The notes under the pieces: generated by a model
Database searches by the model: none
What the model was told of the DNA's origin: nothing
What the model saw: the letters and a program-made list of their open reading frames with translations, nothing else
NCBI RefSeq assembly: GCF_003697785.1
Contig: NZ_QOKZ01000006.1
Span: forward strand, 186,001-250,000
Source of the DNA: Paracoccus alkanivorans
GTDB taxonomy: Bacteria; Pseudomonadota; Alphaproteobacteria; Rhodobacterales; Rhodobacteraceae
Length of the DNA: 64,000 bases
Direction of reading: 5' to 3'
Program-made: the position numbers and the translations under genes
Part shown: positions 46,999 to 58,421 of the stretch, piece by piece
Position numbering within the stretch: position 1 is the stretch's first letter
How the letters are laid out: each line of letters opens with the position of its first letter

Positions 46999-47766
46999 TC
47001 ATGCCGCGGGAATGCCGCGCGCCTTGCATTCGCGCAAGGCATCTTCTGTTTCCATCACCCGCAGCCCCAGTGGCTTCTCGTCCGAGATCGTGAAGGCGGC
47101 GTCGATCAGCAATCTGCCGTCGCGCGTATCCTGTAACGTGCGGATATGACGCCCGTAATTCGTTCCCTCGGTCTTGGCCCATCCTGCCAGCGCGCAGGTG
47201 GCATACGAAAAGGCGATATCGGCGTCCACCCCCTTGCGCAGATTCGCGACCACGCTGACCAGATCATCGCCCTTACCCTTGTTCAGCACCGTGATCTTCG
47301 TGCCGATGAACATCTCGGGATCGATCTCTGTGCCTTCCCGCCATGTCGGCAAGGCGGGTTGGGTCCTGGCGGCAAAGGCCTTCAGCGCCTTTTGCTGCGC
47401 GGTCATTTCCGGCGGCCGGCCAGCGCTTCTTGCAGGGGCGGCCGCGCCGGGTATCTCCAGGTCGAGATTGGCGTTGAGCGCCATCAGCTCTTCCTCGGTG
47501 ATGGCGAATGCGTCCTGCCCCTCGGGACTGTCGAGGTCCATCGAGGTGACCTTTCCATCCGGCTCCAGAATCAGGATCTCGCCCGATTTGGTCGAGATCC
47601 GCGCCCGTGTCAGCGCTGCGCCGCCCTGTCCGGGGGCTGCGAGCCGCGCTGTCAGTTGCTCGGGCTTGGTGGGCGGGCGCTGATCGCCCCCACCGCAGCC
47701 GGCCAGCAGTGCCAGCCCCAGAAGGGCGGCACTCAGGCTGGCAGGCTGGCGCAGGGCTGGCCACAT
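46999..47766 (-). CDS. Predicted lipoprotein inside the nuo operon (255 aa)
   Basis: The N-terminus has a basic start, a hydrophobic core and lipobox LLAGC (Cys near 24). The mature part has no family that I recognise, but is well formed, with segments such as ARISTKSGEILILEPDGKVT and a C-terminal half (TLQDTRDGRLLIDAAFTISD). It has a Gly/Pro/Ala linker after the cysteine. It lies between nuoG and nuoH (5 and 18 bases away), so it should be made together with complex I, yet must act in the periplasm or outer membrane. It may assist assembly of the membrane arm (inference). Confidence 0.75.
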   Translation of the reverse strand: MWPALRQPASLSAALLGLALLAGCGGGDQRPPTKPEQLTARLAAPGQGGAALTRARISTKSGEILILEPDGKVTSMDLDSPEGQDAFAITEEELMALNANLDLEIPGAAAPARSAGRPPEMTAQQKALKAFAARTQPALPTWREGTEIDPEMFIGTKITVLNKGKGDDLVSVVANLRKGVDADIAFSYATCALAGWAKTEGTNYGRHIRTLQDTRDGRLLIDAAFTISDEKPLGLRVMETEDALRECKARGIPAA

Positions 47767-47771
47767 GATGC

Positions 47772-49793
47772 TTACTCCGCAGCTATCGCCGGCGCACGGC
47801 GCGCGGCGGCCATCCGCGACAACTCACCCATCAGGGGTGAACTGCGCGCGATCGGGTTGGTGAGATAGAAATCCGCGATCGGATTGACGAAACCGGCACG
47901 GCCCAGAGCCGCCGCTGCCAGCGGCTGCCATTCGTTCTCCGGCACCTCGTCGATCCGGGCCAGATGCGGCACAGCCGCGACCAGCGCGCGGCGCAGCCCC
48001 GCCAGGCTGTCCCATGGCAGGGTCTGGCCCAGCTCCGCCGAAAGCGCCCGCAGGATCGCCCAGTTCTCCTTGGCTTCGCCGGGCGCGAAATTGGCGCGCA
48101 TGGCAAGCTGGGGACGGCCCTCGGTATTTACGAACAGCCCGTTTTCCTCGGTATAGCAGGCCGCAGGCAGGATAATGTCGGCGCGATGCGCGCCCCGATC
48201 GCCATGGCTGCCCTGGTAGATCACCAGCGGCCCTGCGGCGATATCGACCTCGTCAGCACCCAGGTTGAAGATCACCTCGGCGCCGTCGATGGCTGCGGGC
48301 AGCCCGCCTTCGGTCACCGCACCCACATCCATCGCGCCGACACGGCTAGCGGCGGTATGCAGGATCAGCAGTTTCGAATTCGAATTCTCGGCCAGTTTCA
48401 TGGCATGGGCCAGAACCGCCTCGCCATCGGCCTCGCGAATGGCCCCCTGCCCGACGATCACCACGCTCGGCCTGTCGCGCGTCTCGTCGCTGATTTCCCG
48501 TGAGCTGAGCTTTTCGAGCGCGGCGCGATCCGTGCCGACATGGGCATAATCATAGGTCAGGTCGACCGCTTCGCCCACCAGCCCGATCTGCGCCCCCTTG
48601 GCCCATGCCTTGCGAATCCGGGCGTTCAGCACCGGCGCCTCTTCGCGCGGATTGGTGCCGATCAACTGGATCATTGCAGCATTGTCGATATCCTCGATCC
48701 GCGCCGTGCCGGCATAGCCGGAACGGTTTCCGGCAGGCAGTTTCGCCCCGTCAGTGCGGCACTCGACGCTGCCCCCGAGCCCCTCGACCAGGGTCTTGAG
48801 GCTGAACGCCGCCTCTACCGGGGCCAGGTCGCCGACCAACCCCGCGACCTTCCCGCCCCGCATGGCACGGGCGGCGGCGGTCAGTGCCTCGGGCCAGCTT
48901 GCCGGTCGCAGCTTGCCGTTCTCGCGGATATAGGGCCGGTCCAGCCGCTGGCGGCGCAGCCCGTCCCAGACAAAGCGGGACTTGTCGCTGATCCATTCCT
49001 CGTTCACGCCGTCATGGTTGCGCGGCATGATCCGCATCACCTCGCGCCCCTTGGTATCGACGCGGATATTGCTGCAAAGCGCGTCCATCACGTCGATACT
49101 CTCGGTCTTGGTCAGCTCCCACGGGCGGGCGGTGAAGGCATAGGGCTTGCTGACCAGCGCCCCCACCGGACAGAGATCGATGATATTGCCCTGCAGGTTC
49201 GAGGCCAGCGTCTCGTTCAGATAGCTGGTGATCTCGCTGTCCTCGCCGCGGCCGGTCTGGCCCATCTGGGTGATTCCGGCCACCTCGGTGGTAAAGCGCA
49301 CGCAGCGGGTGCAGGAAATGCAGCGGGTCATGTGGGTCTCGACCAGCGGGCCAAGGTTCAGTTCCTCGGAGGCCCGCTTGGGTTCGCGGTAGCGGCTGAA
49401 ATCGACGCCATAGGCCATTGCTTGATCCTGCAGGTCGCATTCGCCGCCCTGATCGCAGATCGGGCAGTCCAGAGGATGGTTGATCAGCAGGAACTCCATC
49501 ACCCCTTCCCGGGCCTTCTTGACCATGGGTGAATTGGTGCGGATCTCGGGCGGGGCGCCTTCCGGTCCCGGGCGCAGATCCTTGACCTGCATGGCACAGG
49601 AGGCGGCGGGCTTGGGCGGACCGCCGACCACCTCGACCAGACACATCCGGCAGTTGCCGGCGATGGACAGCCGCTCGTGATAGCAGAAACGCGGAATCTC
49701 GACCCCGGCCTGTTCGCAGGCCTGGATCAGGGTCAGATTGGGATCGACATCGATTTCAATGCCGTCGATCTTGATTGTCCGCGTATCGGCCAT
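47772..49793 (-). CDS. nuoG: NADH-quinone oxidoreductase subunit G
   Basis: NuoG (673 aa), the largest peripheral subunit. It binds a 2Fe-2S cluster ([15 protein letters not shown] with a later Cys in PAASC), the His-ligated 4Fe-4S cluster ([14 protein letters not shown]) and another 4Fe-4S cluster (CISCTRC with Cys in [10 protein letters not shown]). The C-terminal half is molybdopterin-oxidoreductase-like and has lost its cofactor, as usual. The tandem ATG ATG at 49796/49793 allows two starts; AAGGA lies at 5 and 8 bases respectively. Confidence 0.96.
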   Translation of the reverse strand: MADTRTIKIDGIEIDVDPNLTLIQACEQAGVEIPRFCYHERLSIAGNCRMCLVEVVGGPPKPAASCAMQVKDLRPGPEGAPPEIRTNSPMVKKAREGVMEFLLINHPLDCPICDQGGECDLQDQAMAYGVDFSRYREPKRASEELNLGPLVETHMTRCISCTRCVRFTTEVAGITQMGQTGRGEDSEITSYLNETLASNLQGNIIDLCPVGALVSKPYAFTARPWELTKTESIDVMDALCSNIRVDTKGREVMRIMPRNHDGVNEEWISDKSRFVWDGLRRQRLDRPYIRENGKLRPASWPEALTAAARAMRGGKVAGLVGDLAPVEAAFSLKTLVEGLGGSVECRTDGAKLPAGNRSGYAGTARIEDIDNAAMIQLIGTNPREEAPVLNARIRKAWAKGAQIGLVGEAVDLTYDYAHVGTDRAALEKLSSREISDETRDRPSVVIVGQGAIREADGEAVLAHAMKLAENSNSKLLILHTAASRVGAMDVGAVTEGGLPAAIDGAEVIFNLGADEVDIAAGPLVIYQGSHGDRGAHRADIILPAACYTEENGLFVNTEGRPQLAMRANFAPGEAKENWAILRALSAELGQTLPWDSLAGLRRALVAAVPHLARIDEVPENEWQPLAAAALGRAGFVNPIADFYLTNPIARSSPLMGELSRMAAARRAPAIAAE

Positions 49794-49804
49794 CATTGCA
49801 ATCC

Positions 49805-50224
49805 TTACTTGGCACTCAGAAGCGATCCGGTGACCGTCTTCCTTGCGATTTCGTCCCGCCCGAGGCGGCAATAACTCTCTGTGTCACCCTTTGTCACGCC
49901 ATTGCGTGTCATGTAATCCTCCGCCACGGCATAAATGCGCTCCTTATCGGGCTCGCTGTCTAGGAACGCCTTGATCTGCGCCTCGGAATAGCCCTTGTCG
50001 CGGGCATATTTCTTGAGTGCACGCGCCTGAGACCAGGCGTAGACCATGCGCGCATCGATCGAATCGCATTCGCGCCGGATCCGGTCGGCGATCCGCGCCG
50101 CGATCAGCCGGTCGTTGATGTATTTTTCCTGGCTCAGCGGCTCCAGCGCGGCGGCGGGAAACGCGGTCAGGATCAGGGTCGTCGCGGCAAGGGCTGCCGC
50201 CATGCAGTTGCGAATGGTTTTCAT
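49805..50224 (-). CDS. DUF5333-like exported protein inside the nuo operon
   Basis: A 139-residue protein with a signal peptide ([20 protein letters not shown], cut near AAALE). The mature helical part has two cysteines likely to form a disulfide (RRECDSID and ESYCRLGR). It matches my memory of DUF5333 proteins of Rhodobacterales, of unknown role. GGAGG lies eight bases before the ATG at 50224. It follows the other small lipoprotein gene by 182 bases and precedes nuoG by 11. Confidence 0.7.
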   Translation of the reverse strand: MKTIRNCMAAALAATTLILTAFPAAALEPLSQEKYINDRLIAARIADRIRRECDSIDARMVYAWSQARALKKYARDKGYSEAQIKAFLDSEPDKERIYAVAEDYMTRNGVTKGDTESYCRLGRDEIARKTVTGSLLSAK

Positions 50225-50406
50225 GGCTCGTGCCTCCGTTCTGTCATGTCCGCAGGACATAGCATGCGAAAGCGGTTTCGTTCCGACACGGTGAGGTGAG
50301 CGGGGCGTGAGAGCATTGCTCTGCAACGGCGTCGGCAAGGCATCGCCAACCCTTGCCGAACGGGGCTGGCGCCCTGTGCAGCGTCCGGCCTTGTTCGCGC
50401 CCCACA

Positions 50407-50787
50407 TCACTCCTTGCACTCCCCGAAACGGTAAACCGTCCTGCCCTGATAATGCGACAGACCACCCGGACCGATCAGCCCCTTGCAATGAGCCGAAAAC
50501 GCCCGATAGGCCCCCTGTTCGTCGGCGGCGGTCATCGGCTTGCCATCCGCGCGGCTGACGATCCAGCCCGAACCGCTTGCAGCAAGGTCAAGCGGCGACT
50601 GCGCCACGCCCGGGGACTGACCGGGTTCGACCGCATCGACGCGATATTGCACGCCATTCACTTCGGCACTGGCCAAGGGCGGCGGGGCGTCAGCCCCTCC
50701 AAACCCGAAGCAGCCCGCCAAGGCGGTCACCGACAGCAAGCCGGCCAGTATCCCGGCACGATCGGTGATGTAGTGCATTCCGACCAT
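50407..50787 (-). CDS. Small predicted lipoprotein downstream of nuoF
   Basis: A 126-residue lipoprotein with lipobox TALAGC (Cys at about 26). The mature part carries [20 protein letters not shown] and a C-terminal Cys pair ([10 protein letters not shown] and RFGECKE) that could form a disulfide. No known family is recognised. AGAGG is six bases before the ATG at 50787; the earlier ATG at 50793 sits too near to it. It begins ten bases after nuoF and is the second lipoprotein gene in the operon. Confidence 0.68.
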   Translation of the reverse strand: MVGMHYITDRAGILAGLLSVTALAGCFGFGGADAPPPLASAEVNGVQYRVDAVEPGQSPGVAQSPLDLAASGSGWIVSRADGKPMTAADEQGAYRAFSAHCKGLIGPGGLSHYQGRTVYRFGECKE

Positions 50788-50796
50788 CGCCATCCT

Positions 50797-52092
<1,296 letters not shown>

Positions 52093-52120
52093 CTAGGCCT
52101 CGTTCCTCATCATCCGGGCG

Positions 52121-52336
52121 TTACGCATCATTCCTGCGCCGCCAGATACGCCAGGTCACAAGCAGCGACCAGACAAAAGCGCCAATGGCGGCAAGGTCGA
52201 TCAGATAGGCCCATTTCGCCGCCCAGCTATAGTGGCCGCCAAGCCACTGCATGGCCAGCCACGCAACCATCGCCACGGCAATCACCACGGCCGCCAGCCG
52301 CATCTGCCCCGTATCATGGTCGCGTTGATGGTCCAT
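52121..52336 (-). CDS. DUF5337-like two-helix membrane protein
   Basis: A 71-residue protein with two transmembrane segments ([20 protein letters not shown] and LIDLAAIGAFVWSLLVTW) and a basic C-terminus. It fits the DUF5337 family, which is found in Rhodobacterales complex I clusters and has no known function. The ATG at 52336 shares a base with the stop of the helix-hairpin-helix gene. Confidence 0.72.
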   Translation of the reverse strand: MDHQRDHDTGQMRLAAVVIAVAMVAWLAMQWLGGHYSWAAKWAYLIDLAAIGAFVWSLLVTWRIWRRRNDA

Positions 52337-53073
52337 CAATAAAGCTCACCCTTTTCGACGCGCTTCGAAAATTCCGTGCCGCCGCCCCGAGCAAGGGTGC
52401 GGGCTTGCCCGACCCAGTCATCGCTGCGGATACGGCTGCCCATCCGGCCGATCAGTTCGGCGAAATGGTCCATCTCGGCCTCGCCCCATTCGGCGATCTG
52501 CGCATAGCGGGTTACCCCGTTCTCATGCAGCAATTCCTCAAGTTTCGGCCCGACTCCCCTGATTTTCTTCAAATCATCAGATCCGGTTACGATTTCAGCC
52601 GCTGCCGGTTCCGCTATCCCCGCCGATTTTGCGGCGGGTTCCGTTGCGGCCTCTTCATCACCAGCCGCGCCGCTTCGGGCCTGCGCGCCCGCATATATGT
52701 CGTTCCGCCCGGACATGCTGCGCGCTGCACCACCGCCCTGCAACTGCGCATCGCCCGCAGGCCCAACCGCTTCAGACGATCGCGCAGGCTCACTGCCCGC
52801 CACAAGACCCGTTGCCGATGCGGTCCGTTGCGGTTGCGATGCCGTCCCGCCCGGCGACAAGGGCGAAGGCCGCCATTTCTCGGCCGTTTCGGCAGGGGTG
52901 CCGTCGCAAAGCAGCCAGATCAGGAAACGCCCCGTCAGCCCCGCGGCAACCAGCCCCAGAAACAGGCCCTCGTACCACCGCAGCGGGCCGATGCCAGCCG
53001 TGATGATCCAGACCAGAAAGCCCAGTATGGCTCCGGCAATCCAACAGTTTCTGGTGCAGTTCGCGGTCGGCAT
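52336..53073 (-). CDS. Membrane-anchored helix-hairpin-helix protein, paralogous to the NuoE C-terminus
   Basis: A 245-residue protein. Two membrane helices lie at the N-terminus (about residues 12-27 and 34-55), then a long low-complexity linker rich in Ala, Gly and Glu (60-160), and a C-terminal domain, DDLKKIRGVGPKLEELLHEN and further (about 166-235). That domain aligns along its length with the last 80 residues of the neighbouring NuoE (GVGPKLE, then DDWxGQAxxLAxGGxTEFS). It is thus a soluble domain tethered to the membrane, next to the complex that contains its paralogue. Confidence 0.78.
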   Translation of the reverse strand: MPTANCTRNCWIAGAILGFLVWIITAGIGPLRWYEGLFLGLVAAGLTGRFLIWLLCDGTPAETAEKWRPSPLSPGGTASQPQRTASATGLVAGSEPARSSEAVGPAGDAQLQGGGAARSMSGRNDIYAGAQARSGAAGDEEAATEPAAKSAGIAEPAAAEIVTGSDDLKKIRGVGPKLEELLHENGVTRYAQIAEWGEAEMDHFAELIGRMGSRIRSDDWVGQARTLARGGGTEFSKRVEKGELY

Positions 53074-53104
53074 GAGTCCTCTCCTGTCTTAGCGGCGCCT
53101 TGTC

Positions 53105-54184
53105 CTACTCCTCATCATAACGGTCATCCCGCTCGGCGCGGGCGGAAAATTCGGTCTCGCCGCCTTCGGCAAGAATTTTTGCCTGGCCCGCCCAATCATC
53201 GCGGGAGGCGCGGCCCTTGAATCCTTCCAGATTGGCATCGACCCATGCCAATTCCTCCGGACCCCAGGAGGCAATCTGGTCGAAATGCCAGAAACCGAGC
53301 TTGTTCAGAAGCTTCTCAAGTTTCGGTCCGACACCTTTGATCATCTTGAGATTATCGGCGCCGCCATCCCTCGGGGCATCGAGTCCCTCGGGCCGGCGGC
53401 CGGTATCCTCTGCCTCATCCGCAGACGCTTCACTCCCCGTAGCCCCGCCTGCAGGTGCCGCTTCCGTGCGCCGGTCGGATTTCAGCCATCTCGTCAGAAT
53501 CGGAGCCTCGGTGCCATCGATCCGCTTGACCGTCTCTCCGAACTGGCGGGCAAGTGCGGCACTGGCGTTCAGATCACCGCCCCCGCCGCCGTGATCTTCC
53601 AGGCTGGTCAGGCCACTGGCCGGTTCGGAAGCGAAACGGCCATTCTGCGGCCCCGGCAGAGGCACCTTGCCCTCGGAGAAAGCGTCAATCAACGCCTCGA
53701 GTTTCGCTGGTGTCAGATCCTCGTAATAATCCTTGCCGATCTGCGCCATGGGTGCGTTGGCGCAAGCCCCCAGGCATTCGACCTCTTCCCAGCTGAACTT
53801 GCCGTCAGCCGACAGGGTATGCGGCGAGGGGGCGATCCTGCGCTTGCATATCTCGATCAGGTCCTCGGCCCCGCAGATCATGCAGCTCGTCGTGCCGCAA
53901 ATCTGAATATTTGCAACACTGCCAACAGGTTGTAACTGGAACATGAAGTAGAATGTCGCCACTTCCAGCGCCCGGATATGCGGCATTCCCAGAAGATCGG
54001 CGCAATATTCGATGGCCGGGCGGCTCAGCCAGCCCTCCTGCTCCTGCGCGCGCCACAGCACCGGGATGATCGCCGATTGCTGGCGGCCTTCCGGGTATTT
54101 GGTGATCTGCGCCTTCGCCCATTCCAGGTTGGCGGGCGTGAACTCGAAGCTGTCCGGTTGGTCGGGATGAAGTCGGCGAAGCAT
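53105..54184 (-). CDS. nuoE: NADH-quinone oxidoreductase subunit E with C-terminal helix-hairpin-helix extension
   Basis: NuoE (359 aa). Residues 1-180 form the usual thioredoxin-like 2Fe-2S subunit with ligands Cys96, Cys101, Cys137 and Cys141 (QICGTTSC and [10 protein letters not shown]). The rest is an extension: a Gly/Ala/Asp linker (185-275) and a GVGPKLE helix-hairpin-helix-like domain (277-345). The standard subunit is about 160-240 residues, so the extension is an addition. Long NuoE forms occur in Rhodobacter. The domain may bind nucleotide, nucleic acid or a protein partner; function is unknown. Confidence 0.94.
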   Translation of the reverse strand: MLRRLHPDQPDSFEFTPANLEWAKAQITKYPEGRQQSAIIPVLWRAQEQEGWLSRPAIEYCADLLGMPHIRALEVATFYFMFQLQPVGSVANIQICGTTSCMICGAEDLIEICKRRIAPSPHTLSADGKFSWEEVECLGACANAPMAQIGKDYYEDLTPAKLEALIDAFSEGKVPLPGPQNGRFASEPASGLTSLEDHGGGGGDLNASAALARQFGETVKRIDGTEAPILTRWLKSDRRTEAAPAGGATGSEASADEAEDTGRRPEGLDAPRDGGADNLKMIKGVGPKLEKLLNKLGFWHFDQIASWGPEELAWVDANLEGFKGRASRDDWAGQAKILAEGGETEFSARAERDDRYDEE

Positions 54185-54191
54185 GAAACCC

Positions 54192-54539
54192 TCAGCTCAT
54201 CGTGAAAAGCGACAGGAAGGCGCCGATTGCGGCAGCCCCCCCGATCGCAAGATGAAGCCAGAACGGATGTCCCGCCCGGCGGTAAATATAGGTGTCGCCC
54301 AGACCGATGACGGCAATCGCCACCAGCAGGCCGAACAGAACCCTTGGCGCCCCGATCCATGAGGCGATCAGGGCGAGCGCGGTCAGCCCTGCATAGCGGA
54401 CCAGCATAGCTCGCGGCAACATCTCGACCCGGTGCTGGATCAGCCTGAGACCGCTTTGCCTGTTGAACGCAAGCAGCAGCGTGACGCAGATCATGGCCAG
54501 CGCCAGCAGCCACCCCAACCAGTTGACCAGCGTTGCCAT
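54192..54539 (-). CDS. Small four-helix membrane protein between nuoD and nuoE
   Basis: A 115-residue integral membrane protein with helices at about residues 4-22, 47-60, 63-78 and 95-112. No known family is recognised. GGAGG lies seven bases before the ATG at 54539. Gaps to nuoD (19 bases) and nuoE (7 bases) are minimal, so it is co-expressed with complex I and may be an accessory or assembly factor of the membrane arm (inference). Confidence 0.65.
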   Translation of the reverse strand: MATLVNWLGWLLALAMICVTLLLAFNRQSGLRLIQHRVEMLPRAMLVRYAGLTALALIASWIGAPRVLFGLLVAIAVIGLGDTYIYRRAGHPFWLHLAIGGAAAIGAFLSLFTMS

Positions 54540-54558
54540 CAGGCAGCCTCCACACTCA

Positions 54559-55797
54559 TTACCGGTCCACCTCGCCGAACACGATATCCATCGTGCCGAT
54601 GATCGCGGACACATCGGCCAGCAAATGCCCCTTTGCCATCCAGTCTATGGATTGCAGATGCAGGAAGCCGGGGGCGCGCAGCTTGGCACGGTAAGGCTTG
54701 TTGGTCCCGTCACTGACGAGATAGACGCCGAATTCACCCTTGGGCGCCTCGACCGCGGCATAGACCTCGCCCTCGGGAACGCGGAAACCCTCGGTATAAA
54801 GCTTGAAGTGATGGATCAGGCTTTCCATGTCGCGCTTCATCTCGCCGCGCTTGGGCGGGGCCAGCTTGCCGCGCGCCATGACGTCACCCTCGGGCTCGGC
54901 CCGCAGCTTGGCGATGGCTTGTCTCATGATGCTGACGGATTGCCGCATCTCTTCCATGCGGATCAGGTAGCGGTCGTAGCAATCGCCATTCTTGCCGACC
55001 GGGATCCGGAAATCGAACTCGTCATAGCATTCATAGGGCTGGCTGCGCCGCAAATCCCAGGCCATGCCGGAACCCCGGACCATCACCCCGGAATAGCCCC
55101 AATCGAGGCAATCCTGCTCTTTCACCACGCCGATATCGACATTGCGCTGCTTGAAGATCCGGTTTTCGGTCAGCAGACCGTCAAGATCGTCCACCACCTT
55201 CAGGAAGGGATCGCACCAGGCCTCGATATCATCGATCAGTTCGGGCGGCAGGTCCTGATGCACGCCACCGGGGCGGAAATAGGCCGAGTGCAGCCGCGCA
55301 CCGCAGGCGCGTTCATAGAACACCATCAGCTTCTCGCGCTCCTCGAAACCCCAGAGCGGCGGGGTCAGCGCGCCGACATCCATGGCCTGCGTCGTGACGT
55401 TCAGCAGGTGGTTCAGGATCCGGCCGATCTCGGAATACAGGACCCGGATCAGGCTGGCGCGGCGCGGGATCACCGTGCCGGTAAGTTTCTCGATGGCCAG
55501 GCACCAGGCATGCTCCTGGTTCATCGGCGCCACGTAATCGAGACGGTCGAAATAGGGCAGGTTCTGCAGATAAGTGCGGCTTTCCATCAGCTTTTCGGTG
55601 CCGCGATGCAGCAGGCCGATATGCGGGTCGCAGCGTTCGACAACTTCGCCGTCCAGTTCCAGAACCATACGCAAAACACCATGTGCAGCAGGGTGTTGCG
55701 GGCCGAAGTTGATGTTAAAGTTGCGGATGCGCTGTTCACCGGTCAGCAGGTCTGCGCTACCGTCGTCATAGCTGTTGTTGCGGATATCGCCATCCAT
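54559..55797 (-). CDS. nuoD: NADH-quinone oxidoreductase subunit D
   Basis: NuoD (412 aa), the 49-kDa subunit lining the quinone site, related to NiFe-hydrogenase large subunits. Seen are [20 protein letters not shown] with the quinone-contacting histidine, [14 protein letters not shown] and [14 protein letters not shown]. It stays separate from NuoC, unlike in E. coli. Its ATG shares one base with the stop of the GFA-family gene. Confidence 0.97.
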   Translation of the reverse strand: MDGDIRNNSYDDGSADLLTGEQRIRNFNINFGPQHPAAHGVLRMVLELDGEVVERCDPHIGLLHRGTEKLMESRTYLQNLPYFDRLDYVAPMNQEHAWCLAIEKLTGTVIPRRASLIRVLYSEIGRILNHLLNVTTQAMDVGALTPPLWGFEEREKLMVFYERACGARLHSAYFRPGGVHQDLPPELIDDIEAWCDPFLKVVDDLDGLLTENRIFKQRNVDIGVVKEQDCLDWGYSGVMVRGSGMAWDLRRSQPYECYDEFDFRIPVGKNGDCYDRYLIRMEEMRQSVSIMRQAIAKLRAEPEGDVMARGKLAPPKRGEMKRDMESLIHHFKLYTEGFRVPEGEVYAAVEAPKGEFGVYLVSDGTNKPYRAKLRAPGFLHLQSIDWMAKGHLLADVSAIIGTMDIVFGEVDR

Positions 55798-56219
55798 CAG
55801 TCAGCCTCCTGTTCCGGGGCAACCATTGCCATGAACTCGGCCCCCGTCATGCGCGGACGCTCACCCGCCAGATCGTAGCTGGAGGGCTTTTCGTCGATGA
55901 AGATTTCGCTTTCCAGCGGAAATTGCGACGGATCGTCGAAGCACCCGGCCGACGCGACATAATGCGCGTCATCCACGGTTCTGTACAGCAGTGAACTGCC
56001 GCATTCAGTGCAAAAGAGCCGCTCGGCCCATTCCGATGATCGGTAGACGCCAAGCTTGGCCTCATCCTGAAAAACAGGGGCCTCGGCCAGATCGACCGCG
56101 ATATTTATTCCGCCCGTCCATTTCCGGCACATCGAACAATGACATACCGATGCACCCGCCCGGGGAACGGCAGAAAAGCGAACCGCGCCGCAAAGGCACT
56201 GAGCATTCAGACCCGTCAT
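55797..56219 (-). CDS. GFA-family (CENP-V fold) zinc protein inside the nuo operon
   Basis: A 140-residue protein of the glutathione-dependent formaldehyde-activating enzyme (GFA/CENP-V) family. The two zinc sites are visible: CLCGAV with CHCSMCRKW, and FCTECGSSL. Such proteins bind glutathione adducts, but most members are not proven to act on formaldehyde. It is overlapped by nuoC and nuoD at both ends, so it is a fixed operon member here. Whether it has a role in complex I is unknown. Confidence 0.85.
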   Translation of the reverse strand: MTGLNAQCLCGAVRFSAVPRAGASVCHCSMCRKWTGGINIAVDLAEAPVFQDEAKLGVYRSSEWAERLFCTECGSSLLYRTVDDAHYVASAGCFDDPSQFPLESEIFIDEKPSSYDLAGERPRMTGAEFMAMVAPEQEAD

Positions 56220-56836
56220 TTCGCCGATTCCTTCTCATCGCCGGGCAATACGTATTTCGCCCCTTCCCACGGGGAGAGGAAATCGAACTGGCGGTATTCC
56301 TGAGTCAGATTGACGGGCTCGTAAACCACGCGCTTTTCGGATTCGTCGTAGCGAACCTCGACATAGCCGGTGGTCGGGAAGTCCTTGCGCAGCGGATGAC
56401 CGCGAAAACCATAATCGGTCAGCAGGCGGCGCAGGTCGGGATGGCCCGAGAACATGATCCCGAACATGTCGAAGATCTCGCGCTCGAACCAGTTGGCCGA
56501 GGGATGGATTCCGATCAGGGACGGTACGATCTCATCCTCGCGGATGGCAACCTTCACGCGGATGCGCTGGTTCTGGTACATCGACAGGAAATGCCAGACC
56601 ACGTCGAAACGCTGCGGGCGGGCCGGGTAATCGACCGCGGTGATATCCACCAGCGTCGAGAAACGGCAGCTGGAATCGCTGCGCAGGAATTCGACCAGAT
56701 CGAGCAGCCCGCTGACCGTGCTGGTCACGTTCAGTTCGTCATGCTCGACCGTGGCGTCCAGCACCTCGCCCTTGCGGCGCAGCTTGATATGCTCGCCCAG
56801 TTGCTCCAGCGCGTCGAGATCGGGATAGATTGCCAT
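56216..56836 (-). CDS. nuoC: NADH-quinone oxidoreductase subunit C
   Basis: NuoC (206 aa), the 30-kDa subunit. The family signature ERE[IV]FDMFGI is seen as [20 protein letters not shown], followed by [20 protein letters not shown]. It lies two bases after nuoB, with a GAGG ribosome site inside the nuoB end. Confidence 0.97.
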   Translation of the reverse strand: MAIYPDLDALEQLGEHIKLRRKGEVLDATVEHDELNVTSTVSGLLDLVEFLRSDSSCRFSTLVDITAVDYPARPQRFDVVWHFLSMYQNQRIRVKVAIREDEIVPSLIGIHPSANWFEREIFDMFGIMFSGHPDLRRLLTDYGFRGHPLRKDFPTTGYVEVRYDESEKRVVYEPVNLTQEYRQFDFLSPWEGAKYVLPGDEKESAK

Positions 56837-56838
56837 CG

Positions 56839-57823
<985 letters not shown>

Positions 57824-57950
57824 CGGGCGGAGGGGCAGGATGGTGGAGGAAAATGCATGGCATTTCTCGCTCTTCCTCAGGCCTGTTAGCTGTTTTTAAA
57901 CATTCGCCGCGAACACTGAAACACTACGAAACAGAATCATTCGGGGTGTC

Positions 57951-58367
57951 ATGCGCAGACTATTATCGCTCATTACTGTACCTTTTCTGCTTGGTGCTTG
58001 CGCAGATCAGGCTAACACGAAGCCTCCGGCGAAGACCGGACAGCTAAACGTTACTCAAGTGACTGAGACAGATAGAGCAATCATTGAAGATCATTTCAGA
58101 TCGCGTTTTGGTGTGCTGATTGCGGTTTCGCTATCCGACATAAAAGGCACATATCGCAACGATCCCCAAAAAATGACCGTCTGTGGTCTCGCGAACTTCC
58201 AGCCAATCAACGCGCACGAAACTGGAAAACTGCCGTTCGTCGCATTCATCGACCGGGGAAGCAGGGGGGAAAAAGGCAGACTTGATCTTATTATCGTCAC
58301 TAAGAAAGGTACAAAGGCAGCCTCCGACCTGCAGGACAGCTGCCAAAAAATCGGTAAGCCTGACTGA
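57951..58367 (+). CDS. Low-G+C predicted lipoprotein (138 aa)
   Basis: A lipoprotein with signal MRRLLSLITVPFLLGAC (Cys17). The mature part, NVTQVTETDRAIIEDHFRSR and later MTVCGLANFQPINAHETGKL, is a single small domain with no family that I recognise. Two cysteines (VCGL and DSCQKI) could form a disulfide. Its base composition is visibly lower in G+C than both neighbours, and it sits alone between the divergent nuo operon and the converging pyc gene, so recent acquisition is likely. The ribosome site is weak. Confidence 0.68.
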   Translation: MRRLLSLITVPFLLGACADQANTKPPAKTGQLNVTQVTETDRAIIEDHFRSRFGVLIAVSLSDIKGTYRNDPQKMTVCGLANFQPINAHETGKLPFVAFIDRGSRGEKGRLDLIIVTKKGTKAASDLQDSCQKIGKPD

Positions 58368-58421
58368 TTGCAACACTCCGGGCGGGGCCGCGCTCTACCG
58401 AATATCCGTTGCGTTCCGGCA

